From positions 73,691 to 137,690 of the forward strand of contig DFAM01000016.1 of NCBI GenBank assembly GCA_002365595.1: a stretch of 64,000 nt of DNA, written 5' to 3'. The DNA comes from Acinetobacter sp. UBA3106. Its GTDB lineage: Bacteria; Pseudomonadota; Gammaproteobacteria; Pseudomonadales; Moraxellaceae. The notes beneath the pieces are model-generated. The model made no database searches and was not told the DNA's origin. It worked only from the letters and a program-made list of their open reading frames with translations. A program made the translations under genes and the position numbers. Every line of letters starts with the position of its first letter. Positions within the stretch are counted from its first letter, which is position 1. Shown here one piece after another: positions 52,669-62,271 of the stretch.

Positions 52669-53748
52669 TTAGTTCAATGCTGTTACCACAGCTTGACCCA
52701 TTTCCACAGTGCCTACCTGAGTATTCCCTTCTGACATGATGTCGCCAGTACGTAAACCTTGATCCAGTACCTGACCTACAGCATCTTCAATGGCTTGTGC
52801 TGCTGCTTCTTCACGGAAGGTATAACGCAGCATCATTGCCACAGAAAGAATGGTAGCCAATGGATTGGCAATGTTTTGGCCTGCGATGTCTGGCGCTGAA
52901 CCATGACATGGTTCATACATGCCTTTACCATTTTCATCCAGTGATGCAGATGGCAACATGCCAATAGAGCCTGTAAGCATTGCTGCTTCATCAGACAGGA
53001 TGTCACCGAACAGGTTACCGGTCACAATCACGTCAAACTGCTTAGGCGCGCGTACAAGCTGCATTGCCGCATTGTCGACATACATGTGTGACAGGTTGAT
53101 CTCTGGATATTGCTCTTCTTTCAGTGCAGTCACTGTCTGTTTCCAAAGCTCAGTCACTTCAAGAACATTGGCTTTATCCACTGAACAGACCTTACCGCCA
53201 CGAAGACCAGCAAGTTCAAATGCAACTTTGGCAATACGTTTAATTTCAGATTCTGAATAAACGTCGGTATTGAAACCTTGCTTTTCACCATTTTCCAGTT
53301 CACGGATACCACGTGGCTGACCGAAGTAAATACCACCGGTGAGTTCACGCACAATCAAAATATCCAGGCCAGAAACGATTTCAGGTTTTAAGCTTGAAGC
53401 CCCAGCAAGTTGCGGGTAAAGAATCGCAGGACGCAAGTTTGCAAACAAATTTAATTCAGAACGGATTTTTAATAAACCACGTTCAGGACGAATTGAACGT
53501 TCAATCGTATCCCATTTTGGACCGCCAACAGCACCCAACAAAATTGCATCAGCAGTTTTTGCCTGTGCTGCTGTCACTGCAGGGTACGGTTCACCATGCG
53601 CATCAATCGCAGCACCACCCAATAAACCCTGTTCCCAAGTCAAACCCAGATTAAATTTTTCATTCACGCGTGCAAGCACTTGTTCAGCTGCTTTTACGAT
53701 TTCAGGACCAATACCATCACCTGGTAAAATCAAAATGTGTTTTGACAT
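52669..53748 (-). CDS. leuB: 3-Isopropylmalate dehydrogenase
   Basis: LeuB oxidatively decarboxylates 3-isopropylmalate in leucine synthesis, using NAD+ and a divalent metal. The 359 residues begin MSKHILILPGDGIGPEI, contain RSIRPERGLLKIRSELNLFANLRP, the metal-binding Asp block NLFGDILSDEAAML and the NAD-binding CHGSAPDIAGQNIANP. A four-codon extension to 53760 is not kept because the family begins here, with GGAA 8 bases before. It is last in the leuC-leuD-lipoprotein-leuB cluster, 45 bases after the lipoprotein gene. Confidence 0.97.
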   Translation of the reverse strand: MSKHILILPGDGIGPEIVKAAEQVLARVNEKFNLGLTWEQGLLGGAAIDAHGEPYPAVTAAQAKTADAILLGAVGGPKWDTIERSIRPERGLLKIRSELNLFANLRPAILYPQLAGASSLKPEIVSGLDILIVRELTGGIYFGQPRGIRELENGEKQGFNTDVYSESEIKRIAKVAFELAGLRGGKVCSVDKANVLEVTELWKQTVTALKEEQYPEINLSHMYVDNAAMQLVRAPKQFDVIVTGNLFGDILSDEAAMLTGSIGMLPSASLDENGKGMYEPCHGSAPDIAGQNIANPLATILSVAMMLRYTFREEAAAQAIEDAVGQVLDQGLRTGDIMSEGNTQVGTVEMGQAVVTALN

Positions 53749-53792
53749 GAGTGTTTCCATTTATGAAGTCGATGCATTACATCAACGGGATT

Positions 53793-54356
53793 TTAAATTT
53801 TCTTTTCTACAAACTCACCCAGACCGGTTAAGGCATTATAGGGTCTGCAGAAACGTCGGATTGTCTTCTGGTCTTGTAGCAGATCTACACACAGCGGTTC
53901 AGGTGCAGATACATTTAACAAGCTGCCCTGCTGTTTATTGCGTTCACGATACATTTTAAATGTGTAATGCTGTTTCGCCTTAAACTGATGGAAAACATGA
54001 AGCGTTTCCGCACGATCTTTGGAAATCGGATAAAAACGGATGACCAGTTCATGTTGCCCAGCTGGGACTGAAAGATATAACGCATTCGGCTGACTTAAGG
54101 AGTTCGCCTGTAAACGTAAAATACCCGATTCAACTGCAGCGCTATTTACACGGCGCTGTACTGCATCAATAATTTGAATTTGATCTAAACGTTCAAATTC
54201 ACAGTTTGCCGTACCGGAGCAGTAAATTAAGGCATTCGTTTTTGTACTTTCAGTTTCTTTTACATGTTTGATACGTACTGTATCAATGCCTTGGCATGCA
54301 CTTAAGAATGCAACCATAAGGCCAATTACAACAAGCTGACTGTAAACCTTTGTCAT
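53793..54356 (-). CDS. Lipoprotein embedded in the leu cluster
   Basis: I do not recognise a named family. The 187 residues start MTKVYSQLVVIGLMVAFLSAC, a lipoprotein signal with lipobox LSAC. A soluble domain with two cysteines (IYCSGTANCEF) follows, then beta segments such as ALYLSVPAGQHELVIRFYP, a pattern seen in periplasmic immunoglobulin-like or DUF-type lipoproteins. Two further cysteines are in PEPLCVDLLQDQKTIRRFC. An upstream extension to 54389 is rejected because it would displace the signal. It sits between leuD and leuB with gaps of about 105 and 45 bases on the same strand. Confidence 0.75.
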   Translation of the reverse strand: MTKVYSQLVVIGLMVAFLSACQGIDTVRIKHVKETESTKTNALIYCSGTANCEFERLDQIQIIDAVQRRVNSAAVESGILRLQANSLSQPNALYLSVPAGQHELVIRFYPISKDRAETLHVFHQFKAKQHYTFKMYRERNKQQGSLLNVSAPEPLCVDLLQDQKTIRRFCRPYNALTGLGEFVEKKI

Positions 54357-54461
54357 TGTTCGAGCCCAACCCTCACCAATTAAAGCCAACTAAATATTTT
54401 TATGGATCCGATATTAGCAAGAGTTAGGCTTGGATACTACTAGCGCTGAAAATTCAAGTAA

Positions 54462-55112
54462 TTAACTGTGGATTTCCTGAAACACCCAAGGGCGTGATTG
54501 CTGGGTTTTTTCTTCATAAGCACGAATATCATCAGCAGCTTGTAAAGTTAAGCCAATATCATCCAAACCATTTAACAAGCAGTGTTTACGGAACGGATCA
54601 ACTTCAAATTTAAAGCTCTCACCCGATGGTGTACGTACTTCCTGCGCTTCCAGATCGATGGTTAACTGGTAACCTTCAGTGGCCGCACATTCTTTGAATA
54701 ACTGATCGACGATCTCTTCCGACAGACTCACCGGCAACATGCCATTTTTAAAGCTGTTATTGAAGAAAATGTCGGCATAGCTTGGAGCAATTACGGTACG
54801 GAAACCGTATTCATTCAAAGCCCATGGCGCATGCTCTCGGCTTGAACCACAACCAAAGTTGGCACGTGAAATTAAGACGGTGGCACCTTGATAACGCGGC
54901 TGATTCAAAACGAAATCAGGATTTTTAGGACGTTTTGAGTTGTCCTGACCCGGATAGCCTTCATCCAAATAACGCAATTCATCAAATAAGTTGTCGCCAA
55001 AACCGGTACGTTTGATCGATTTCAAAAACTGTTTTGGAATAATTAAATCTGTATCGACATTGGCACGGTCTAATGGTGCAACGATACCTTGTTCAACGGC
55101 ATATTTTTTCAT
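54462..55112 (-). CDS. leuD: 3-Isopropylmalate dehydratase, small subunit
   Basis: The swivelling domain of isopropylmalate isomerase, which pairs with LeuC. The 216 residues include VAPLDRANVDTDLIIPKQFLK and the substrate-binding NFGCGSSREHAPWAL (about 76-90). GGGGAG lies 6 bases before the ATG. It starts 21 bases after leuC, in one operon. Confidence 0.97.
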   Translation of the reverse strand: MKKYAVEQGIVAPLDRANVDTDLIIPKQFLKSIKRTGFGDNLFDELRYLDEGYPGQDNSKRPKNPDFVLNQPRYQGATVLISRANFGCGSSREHAPWALNEYGFRTVIAPSYADIFFNNSFKNGMLPVSLSEEIVDQLFKECAATEGYQLTIDLEAQEVRTPSGESFKFEVDPFRKHCLLNGLDDIGLTLQAADDIRAYEEKTQQSRPWVFQEIHS

Positions 55113-55133
55113 TTTTTGCTCCCCTTAGCCCAA

Positions 55134-56567
55134 TTAGAATGAACGAACATCAACAAAGTGACCGGCGATGGCTGCGGCAGCTGCCATGGCTGGACTCACC
55201 AAGTGAGTACGACCGCCATTGCCCTGACGACCTTCGAAGTTACGGTTAGAAGTTGAGGCACAGTGCTCGCCTGGCTGCAATTTATCGGCATTCATCGCCA
55301 AACACATTGAGCAACCTGGCTCGCGCCATTCAAAGCCAGCTTCCAAGAATACTTGATCCAAGCCTTCAGCTTCAGCCTGCTGTTTCACCAAACCGGAACC
55401 CGGAACCACCATTGCCTGTTTAATTGAAGCAGCCACTTTACGGCCTTTAATCACTTCAGCAGCAGCACGAATATCTTCAATACGCGAATTGGTGCATGAA
55501 CCGATAAATACGCGGTCTAACTGAATGTCTGCCAATGCCTGACCTGCATTTAAACCCATATATTGATAAGCACGGGTCCAGTCGTTACGTTGTACGTCGT
55601 CTTTGGCCTGTTCCAAAGTCGGCACTGCTTCAGACACTGGAATCACCATCTCTGGCGATGTCCCCCAAGACACTTGCGGTTCGATCTCTTCGCCTTGCAA
55701 TACCACAACGGTATCGAAATGTGCGCCTTCATCAGAGTGCAAGGTATTCCAGTAGGCTACAGCGGCATCCCACTGCTCACCTTTCGGTGCATAATTACGG
55801 CCTTTGACATATTCAATGGTTTTGCCATCCACAGCCACCATACCGACACGTGCACCGGCTTCAATCGCCATGTTACATACGGTCATACGGCCTTCAATCG
55901 ACATGTCACGAAATACTTGACCACCGAATTCAATCGCGTGACCCGTACCGCCCGCAGTACCAATTTTACCAATGATCGCTAAAACCACGTCTTTTGGTGT
56001 TACGCCCTGACCCAATTTACCGTCAACACGTACCAACATGTTTTTCATTTTCTTTTGAACCAAGCATTGGGTTGCCAATACATGTTCAACTTCTGAAGTC
56101 CCAATACCGTGCGCCAAACAGCCAAAGGCACCATGAGTTGCGGTATGCGAGTCACCACATACCACGGTCATGCCCGGCAAGGTTAAACCCTGCTCAGGAC
56201 CGACCACATGGGCAATGCCTTGACGGATATCATTGATATCAAATTCAACAATATTGAAGGTTTTACAGTTGTCATCCAAGGTTTGCACCTGAATACGTGA
56301 AGTTGGATCTTCAATACCAGCAATACCCTGTTCACGTTCAGTTTTTGAAGTAGGCACGTTATGGTCTGGCGTTGCCACATTGGCACTTAAACGCCAAGGT
56401 TTACGGCCTGCAAGTTGCAAACCCTCAAAAGCTTGTGGTGAGGTTACTTCATGTAATAAATGACGATCGATATAAAGCAAGGCTGAACCATCATCGCGTT
56501 GTTTTACTAAATGGTCATCCCACAATTTATCGTATAAAGTCTTTGCTTTTGGGGTATTGCCTGCCAT
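55134..56567 (-). CDS. leuC: 3-Isopropylmalate dehydratase, large subunit
   Basis: LeuC carries the 4Fe-4S cluster that isomerises 2- to 3-isopropylmalate. The 477 residues contain HLLHEVTSPQAFEGL, VCGDSHTATHGAFGCLAHGIGTSE-type active-site residues, and the cluster cysteines in FIGSCTNSRIEDI and GCSMCLAMN. The start MAGNTPKAKTLYDKLWDDHL at 56567 has GGAG 9 bases upstream; a five-residue longer frame to 56582 overlaps that ribosome binding site. It leads the leu cluster. leuA is not in the window. Confidence 0.97.
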   Translation of the reverse strand: MAGNTPKAKTLYDKLWDDHLVKQRDDGSALLYIDRHLLHEVTSPQAFEGLQLAGRKPWRLSANVATPDHNVPTSKTEREQGIAGIEDPTSRIQVQTLDDNCKTFNIVEFDINDIRQGIAHVVGPEQGLTLPGMTVVCGDSHTATHGAFGCLAHGIGTSEVEHVLATQCLVQKKMKNMLVRVDGKLGQGVTPKDVVLAIIGKIGTAGGTGHAIEFGGQVFRDMSIEGRMTVCNMAIEAGARVGMVAVDGKTIEYVKGRNYAPKGEQWDAAVAYWNTLHSDEGAHFDTVVVLQGEEIEPQVSWGTSPEMVIPVSEAVPTLEQAKDDVQRNDWTRAYQYMGLNAGQALADIQLDRVFIGSCTNSRIEDIRAAAEVIKGRKVAASIKQAMVVPGSGLVKQQAEAEGLDQVFLEAGFEWREPGCSMCLAMNADKLQPGEHCASTSNRNFEGRQGNGGRTHLVSPAMAAAAAIAGHFVDVRSF

Positions 56568-56611
56568 GTCGACGCGCTCCATAGAACTGGGTAATGCTTA
56601 CATTAACTTCG

Positions 56612-56640
56612 ATTATAACCACCTATTAACATAAATCTAA
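56612..56640 (-). promoter_or_regulatory. leuC: leuC promoter
   Basis: On the minus strand, a consensus TATAAT (56617-56612) lies 17 bases after TTAGAT (56640-56635), about 45 bases before the leuC start. The short leader leaves no room for a leucine attenuator. Confidence 0.5.
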
Positions 56641-56816
56641 TTTATCATTTTTATTAGTTTAAAAACTTTTTGGAATTAATTTTAACGCTATAACACCCTG
56701 TATTTTGGCAAAATCCCCTCTCTTCTGCTCTTAAGGCAGACAGCATTCTCCTTATGATCAGGCTGGTTAAATCAAAGTCTCTAGAATGCTTGAGCAGGAA
56801 ATTCAAAATTCCGAAT

Positions 56817-57008
56817 TTAGCCTGATGGATTTTCTTTCGCGGCTATAAGCTGTTCAATCGCCCGGATGAGTTCTGCTTTCGCTGCGCCGCATTCAGCCGC
56901 TGCATGATTTTCATCATCTTCATCATCGGCAATTTCATAGACCTGACTGCGTTTTTCCACCGCTTCCTCAAAAATATCAAGAAGGTATTTAATGTGTTTA
57001 ATATCCAT
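56817..57008 (-). CDS. Small acidic protein, 63 aa
   Basis: The protein MDIKHIKYLLDIFEEAVEKRSQVYEIADDEDDENH... is acidic and helical without membrane segments. A GTG three codons upstream also keeps the frame, but AGGG lies about 9 bases before the ATG at 57008. I do not recognise the family; it resembles small conserved proteins of unknown role. Confidence 0.6.
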   Translation of the reverse strand: MDIKHIKYLLDIFEEAVEKRSQVYEIADDEDDENHAAAECGAAKAELIRAIEQLIAAKENPSG

Positions 57009-57206
57009 AATGTTCACCCTGTTAGAAAAGTATCTCTAGAAAATAGCTCTAAGCGATACCATTCCCCTGTTGTTTATGAATTATGAGGTTTAACCAGCCA
57101 ATAATTCATAAAACCGATTAAAAATATAAAAATGTTCGTTTTTACAAATCAAATAAGACTGATTATCATTTAACCATATCCCGAGGCAAAGATTGAGGAA
57201 CAACCC

Positions 57207-57449
57207 ATGGCTCATATTCAAAAATTTGTTGATAACAACCAGCGTATGTTTAAAAAAACCTTTAGCTATTACATTATGCACATCACCATTGCCATGTTGG
57301 TCGGTTATTTCGTGACAGGAAGTATCTGGATGGCAGTGACCTTGAGTTTGCTTGAACCGACGATTCAGGCGATCGCTTTCTTCTTTCATGAAAAAATCTG
57401 GGAAGCCAAACCGGCGAAAGTGCAAAACAGCAATAACGCAGCCATCTAA
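57207..57449 (+). CDS. DUF2061 membrane protein
   Basis: The 80 residues have two membrane helices (about 19-36 and 39-57) with the DUF2061 signature: SYYIMHITIAMLVGYFVTGS, WMAVTLSLLEP, AFFFHEKIWE. The family is small and uncharacterised, found in proteobacteria and elsewhere. It is monocistronic, with a terminator at 57503-57532. Confidence 0.82.
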   Translation: MAHIQKFVDNNQRMFKKTFSYYIMHITIAMLVGYFVTGSIWMAVTLSLLEPTIQAIAFFFHEKIWEAKPAKVQNSNNAAI

Positions 57450-57502
57450 ATATTTGCCAAGCTAGAAAAATATCATGGGTTCCGGTTTTTCACTTTACAA
57501 GG

Positions 57503-57532
57503 ATCACTTCATTCACATGAGGTGATTTTTTT
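57503..57532 (+). terminator. Terminator after the DUF2061 gene
   Basis: ATCACTTCAT/ATGAGGTGAT with one wobble pair and seven T residues. Confidence 0.75.
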
Positions 57533-57652
57533 ATTTCCTGCTTTAAGTTCACATCCGTATACATTTTTTAAGGTCTTTTTAAAGATTAAGCCCCCATTTA
57601 ATATAAAAATATTTTATAATTATTTGAATTTCATATAACCAGATATCTCCTT

Positions 57653-58525
57653 ATGAATCTTGCTGCCTTTGAAGCCTTTATTAAAGTCATGGAAACAGGT
57701 TCTATTTCTATGGCCGCTGATCTATTGTTTATTACCCAGCCTGCTGTGACCAAAAGGATTCATAGTCTGGAAGAATATTTTGGCGTGAAACTGTTTGAGT
57801 CGGCCGGTCGTGGTGTTCAGGCCACCCATGCAGCACACTCTTTATTGCCAAAAGTGAAAAACTGGTTAAATGAACTGGGCGATATTCATCATACCCTCAG
57901 TCACGAACAGGAACAGGTGCAAGGCAAGCTGAAAATTGGCACCAGTCACCATATTGGTTTGCATCATCTACCCCAGCACCTGCGCAATTATGTACAAAAA
58001 TTCCCGGATGTGACTTTAGATGTACATTTTGTTGACTCGGAACAGGCGCATGAGCAGGTACTGGCCGGTGACCTGGAGCTGGCATTTCTGACCCTTCCGC
58101 CGCAAGGTGATGAACGCCTGAGTTACGTGACCATCTGGAATGATCCGCTGGTGTTTGTGGCAGCACCTTTTCATCCGCTGGCGCAAAAAAAACATTTGAG
58201 TCTGGAAGATCTGGTCCAGTACCCGAGCTTATTGCCAGCATCACAAACCTATACCACGCAAATCACCTTGGCCGAGTTTGAAAAGCAAGGGGTGAAACCG
58301 AAAATTACCATGAGCAATAATCCACTGGAATCAATCCGCATGCTGGTTTCGATTGGCCTGGGATGGTCGGTATTACCAAAAACCTTGCTGAATCAGGAAC
58401 TGCAACTGCTGGATATTAATGTGCAAATGAACCGTCAACTCGGCATGGTTTGGCATCCGGGTCGTACCCAGTCACGTGCGGTACAAGAACTGGTGGCCAT
58501 GATGAGAAACGCCCATCCCTACTAA
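57653..58525 (+). CDS. LysR family transcriptional regulator
   Basis: The 290 residues have the winged HTH at 1-60 (MNLAAFEAFIKVMETGSISMAADLLFITQPAVTKRIHSLEEYF) and a periplasmic-binding-like effector domain from about 90. The gene is upstream of ovoA in the same direction, 147 bases apart with a weak hairpin between, so regulation of ovoA is possible but not shown. Unlike most LysR genes, it has no divergent partner. Confidence 0.85.
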   Translation: MNLAAFEAFIKVMETGSISMAADLLFITQPAVTKRIHSLEEYFGVKLFESAGRGVQATHAAHSLLPKVKNWLNELGDIHHTLSHEQEQVQGKLKIGTSHHIGLHHLPQHLRNYVQKFPDVTLDVHFVDSEQAHEQVLAGDLELAFLTLPPQGDERLSYVTIWNDPLVFVAAPFHPLAQKKHLSLEDLVQYPSLLPASQTYTTQITLAEFEKQGVKPKITMSNNPLESIRMLVSIGLGWSVLPKTLLNQELQLLDINVQMNRQLGMVWHPGRTQSRAVQELVAMMRNAHPY

Positions 58526-58537
58526 AATCTGCTTTAG

Positions 58538-58561
58538 TGCTGCATCTGCCTGGATGCAGCA
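58538..58561 (+). terminator. Hairpin after the LysR gene
   Basis: TGCTGCATC/GATGCAGCA with a short T-rich tail (TTTTG): probably a weak terminator. Confidence 0.55.
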
Positions 58562-58672
58562 TTTTGTTACCTAAATCCTCAGTACAGGGGCATGGCTTTC
58601 GAGTACTTTTAAATAAAACACATAAAACATGATGTTTTAAATGTGTAAAAGAAATCGATGGAGTGTGACCCT

Positions 58673-60859
58673 ATGTTGAGGGATTCATTATCTGTACTAT
58701 CTCAAAAAGACCAATCTGTAGCTTCTACTCATCATTCCGGCGTGTGGCAAAATGCGAAAATTACGTTGCTGCCGACTCCTCATTTAAATTTTCCTGACGA
58801 AGCAACTGCACGACATACTTTGCGTGATTATTTCCTCAATACGTTCGACAGCTATGAACGGCTGTTTGACTGTCTAAAAAATGATGAAGCCTATTACCTC
58901 CAGTCCATTTCCTTACGCCATCCGCTGATTTTTTATTTTGGTCATACGGCGACCTTTTTTATCAATAAACTGCTTCTGAGCAAACTGATTCGTGAACGTT
59001 TGAACCCGCAGCTGGAAAGTATTTTTGCTGTCGGGGTCGATGAAATGAGCTGGGATGACTTGAATGAGCAGCATTATGACTGGCCGAGTGTAGACGAAGT
59101 CCGTGCTTATCGTACGCAGGTACGGACACTGGTACTGAATCTGCTTGAACATGCGCCTCTTACTTTACCGCTGGACTGGAACCATCCGTGGTGGTCGATC
59201 ATCATGGGGATTGAACATGAGCGGATTCATCTTGAAACATCATCAGTGCTGATTCGCCAGCACCAGCTGGACTATGTCTACAATCATCCGCAGTGGCGTG
59301 CCAAGGTTATGACTGGAGTTGCTCCAGAAAATGTCCTGCTTGCTGTGCCTGCAGGACAAGTCCGTCTGAACAAAAATTTCAACAGTAGCTTTTATGGCTG
59401 GGACAATGAATATGGCCTGCATCAGGTGGATGTTCCCGCTTTTGAGGCTTCACAACATCTGGTGTCCAATCAGGCATTCTTGAGTTTTGTCGAAGATGGC
59501 GGGTATGCAACCGATCGTTACTGGACCGCAGAAGGACAAGCTTGGCTGAAATTTTCGCAAGCTGTGCATCCCAGTTTTTGGCGAAAAACCCCGGAAGGCT
59601 GGTTACTGCGTATTATGCTGGAAGAAATTTCCATGCCTTGGGACTGGCCGGTCGAAGTGAATTATCTTGAAGCCAAAGCTTTTTGTCAGTGGAAAGCCGA
59701 AAAAACCGGTCAAAACATTCGCTTGCCCACAGAAGATGAGTGGTATCGGCTTTACGACGTGGCAGGTTTAGATCCTGAGCTACCTAGTCCTGAACAGGCC
59801 AATATCGAACTGAAATATGGCACCAGTCCCTGCCCGGTCAATCATTTTCAGCAAGGCGATTTCTTTGATATTCAGGGCAATGTCTGGCAATGGACTGAAA
59901 CTCCGATTTACCCTTTTGACGGTTTTCAGGTGCATCCGATCTATGATGATTTCAGCACCCCAACTTTTGACGGGCAACATAATTTAATCAAAGGTGGTTC
60001 CTGGATTTCGGCTGGCAATGAAGCTTTGCATAGTTCACGTTATGCCTTCCGCCGGCATTTCTTCCAGCATGCTGGATTCCGCTATGTTGCCGCCTCCCAA
60101 GAGCTGAAGCAGTTTCAATCGCAGTATGAAACTGACCAGATGATCTCGCAATATTTGGAATTTCAGTACGGTGCAGAATATTTTAATGTCCCCAATTTTG
60201 CCCAAAGCCTGATTCACCTTGCACGGCCTTATTTTAAGGATATTGCGACCGAGAAGGCATTAGATATCGGATGTGCCACAGGTCGTGCCAGCTTTGAACT
60301 GGCAGCTTATTTTAATCAGGTCACAGGACTAGATTTTTCCGCACGCTTTATTCAGCAAGCGGCACAACTGGCGCAAGGCGAAACGCTACGTTATACCCTG
60401 CCTGTTGAAGGTGAACTGGTCGAATATCAAGCCTGCAACTTAAAAGAACTGGGGCTGGATGCACATGCGAATCGAGTGGAGTTTTTTCAGGCCGATGCCT
60501 GCAATTTAAAACCGCACTTTAGCAATTACAATTTTATTCTGGCTGCCAATTTGATTGACCGCCTGCATCATCCGAAAGATTTTTTAGCCTCTATTCATCA
60601 ACGCTTAACTCTGGGCGGCATTTTAATGCTGACCTCCCCTTATACCTGGCTAGAAGAACATACGGCGCGCCATGAATGGCTCGGCGGTTTTAAAAAAGAT
60701 GGCGAAAACTTCACTACGCTGGAGGGCATGACTGAACTGTTACAAGCGCATTTTGAAATGCTCGCTGAACCTCAGGATGTCGCCTTTGTCATACGTGAAA
60801 CCGCGCGTAAGTATCAGCATACCTTGTCTCAAGTAACACTATGGAAACGGGTGAGATAA
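58673..60859 (+). CDS. ovoA: OvoA: 5-histidylcysteine sulfoxide synthase/methyltransferase
   Basis: OvoA is an iron enzyme that couples cysteine to the histidine C5 and then N-methylates the product, making ovothiol A, a thiol antioxidant. The 728 residues have three parts. A DinB-like domain carries the iron-binding HX3HXE motif in GIEHERIHLETSS (about 185). A FGE/sulfatase-like domain follows (about 230-480, with LPTEDEWYRLYD, GNVWQWTETP, KGGSWIS). The C-terminal methyltransferase has ALDIGCATGRASFEL near 530. The start is the ATG at 58673, with GGAG 9 bases before; an ATG five codons earlier lacks a site. No sulfoxide lyase (OvoB) gene is adjacent. Confidence 0.93.
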   Translation: MLRDSLSVLSQKDQSVASTHHSGVWQNAKITLLPTPHLNFPDEATARHTLRDYFLNTFDSYERLFDCLKNDEAYYLQSISLRHPLIFYFGHTATFFINKLLLSKLIRERLNPQLESIFAVGVDEMSWDDLNEQHYDWPSVDEVRAYRTQVRTLVLNLLEHAPLTLPLDWNHPWWSIIMGIEHERIHLETSSVLIRQHQLDYVYNHPQWRAKVMTGVAPENVLLAVPAGQVRLNKNFNSSFYGWDNEYGLHQVDVPAFEASQHLVSNQAFLSFVEDGGYATDRYWTAEGQAWLKFSQAVHPSFWRKTPEGWLLRIMLEEISMPWDWPVEVNYLEAKAFCQWKAEKTGQNIRLPTEDEWYRLYDVAGLDPELPSPEQANIELKYGTSPCPVNHFQQGDFFDIQGNVWQWTETPIYPFDGFQVHPIYDDFSTPTFDGQHNLIKGGSWISAGNEALHSSRYAFRRHFFQHAGFRYVAASQELKQFQSQYETDQMISQYLEFQYGAEYFNVPNFAQSLIHLARPYFKDIATEKALDIGCATGRASFELAAYFNQVTGLDFSARFIQQAAQLAQGETLRYTLPVEGELVEYQACNLKELGLDAHANRVEFFQADACNLKPHFSNYNFILAANLIDRLHHPKDFLASIHQRLTLGGILMLTSPYTWLEEHTARHEWLGGFKKDGENFTTLEGMTELLQAHFEMLAEPQDVAFVIRETARKYQHTLSQVTLWKRVR

Positions 60860-60871
60860 AGCACTTTCCAA

Positions 60872-60901
60872 AAAAAAAGCCAATCTGCTGATTGGCTTTT
60901 T
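60872..60901. terminator. Terminator between ovoA and DUF2789
   Basis: AAAAAGCCAATC-tgct-GATTGGCTTTTT, symmetrical between convergent genes. Confidence 0.88.
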
Positions 60902-60913
60902 CGGTTTTAATCT

Positions 60914-61159
60914 TTATTGAGTCACTGAATCTTCATGCAAAGATTCATTCAGCTGGTCGACAATAATCGCCCATGAGCCATCGGACTTTAGCTTTTCTGC
61001 TAAAAACTGGCGCTGTGCATCAGTCCAAAATTCTGCTTCAGTAATTTTGGTATGAGCATTCAGTTGATGTGTGGCAATAAACAGGGCGATCGCTTCTTCA
61101 CTGGAGTCTAGTCCCAGCTGCTCAAAAAGATTGGTCATTCTTGGACGTGTTTGGCTCAT
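60914..61159 (-). CDS. DUF2789 protein
   Basis: The 81 residues MSQTRPRMTNLFEQLGLDSSEEAIALFIATHQL... and EFWTDAQRQFLAEKL match DUF2789, a small uncharacterised proteobacterial family with a helical fold. GGGAG lies 8 bases before the ATG. It faces ovoA and appears monocistronic. Confidence 0.83.
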   Translation of the reverse strand: MSQTRPRMTNLFEQLGLDSSEEAIALFIATHQLNAHTKITEAEFWTDAQRQFLAEKLKSDGSWAIIVDQLNESLHEDSVTQ

Positions 61160-61438
61160 TTTGATCTCCCGTTCTTCCCGCTAAAGTTTAATTTTTTATC
61201 AGTACCAGCCATGATTTTCATTTCTAATATACGACAAAGGCATAATGATAGTAAGGGTTATTTTATGCTTGCATAGTCGGTATCAAACATGCAACCCGGT
61301 TCAGCAAATCGGTTGCAATCTCCCTGAAAAATGGAAGAATTTCAGCACAGTTTTATTTTTCTTTTTTTTATTTTTAACGTCTAAAATAGGCAGAGCCACG
61401 ATATTCCTCACGACTCTGCCCTCACTCAAAAAAACAGG

Positions 61439-62089
61439 CTAAATCGACCAGTCCTGAATTTCCCAGTTTTGCGCTTTGGCTAAAGTCTCTAGACGCTCGT
61501 CCGGATTGACCGCAATGGCATGATCGGCATATTCCAATAAGAAACGGTCATTGAATGAATCTGAGTATGCCCATGATTCATCAATATTACGGCCTTCAAG
61601 CCATTGTTCCAAGCGAATCAATTTACCTTTTTGATAGCACGCGGTATTGATGACTTTACCGGTATATTTACCATTTACCATTTCTGCATTGGTGGCAATA
61701 ATTTCAGTAATGCCAAACTCGTGAAAAATAGGCGCAGTAATAAAATCAGACGTTGCAGTAATCCCGACCAGCTCATGTCCGGCATCGCGGTGCTTTTCAA
61801 TGGCAGCAAAACCTTCAGGGCGCATTTGTGGACGAATCACTTTTTTCATGAACAATTCATGTAATTCGGTCAAATATTGATTGTCATGCTGGGTTAAAAA
61901 CTCAAATACAAATTCGTTATAGGCAATCGGGTCAAGTTGCCCTGCTTTATAGTCCTCATAAAATTTGTCATTCATTTGACGATGTCGGATTGGATCGACT
62001 AAACCTTCGTTTACTAAAAACTCACCCCATGAATAATCTGAATCGGTATTGAGTAGGGTGTGGTCGAGGTCAAATAAAGCCAATTTCAT
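61439..62089 (-). CDS. HAD-IB family phosphatase (SerB-like)
   Basis: The 216 residues have the HAD motif I LFDLDHTLLNTDSDYSW (nucleophile and acid Asp residues at about 7 and 9), motif II in VGITATSDF, and the motif III-IV region SDSFNDRFLLEYADHAIAVNP. It belongs to the SerB/CicA-like group. Possible substrates are phosphoserine or other phosphomonoesters. It is divergent from rppH, with 182 bases between starts. Confidence 0.85.
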   Translation of the reverse strand: MKLALFDLDHTLLNTDSDYSWGEFLVNEGLVDPIRHRQMNDKFYEDYKAGQLDPIAYNEFVFEFLTQHDNQYLTELHELFMKKVIRPQMRPEGFAAIEKHRDAGHELVGITATSDFITAPIFHEFGITEIIATNAEMVNGKYTGKVINTACYQKGKLIRLEQWLEGRNIDESWAYSDSFNDRFLLEYADHAIAVNPDERLETLAKAQNWEIQDWSI

Positions 62090-62271
62090 GAAAATACTCG
62101 TAAAAACTGCAATTTAAGAAAAAAATTGTAAATCTATCTCCGCTAGTCGATAGAAATTCGTTAAGATCATAGCAATTTTTAACATTTAAGCTGTGCTTTT
62201 TTTCGAGATGGATATAGAAATAACAATCCCCGTAGAAAAAGTCATACATTACACAAAATTTAGGTAGCCAA

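Noticed and set aside
56568..56816. Leucine attenuator or leader peptide before leuC
   Set aside because: The leader from the predicted promoter is about 40 bases, with no run of Leu codons and no alternative stems.
61245..61442. 65-codon frame upstream of the HAD gene
   Set aside because: Low-complexity Phe/Leu-rich stretch, no start signals, and it overlaps an inverted repeat GGCAGAG/CTCTGCC (about 61390-61421).
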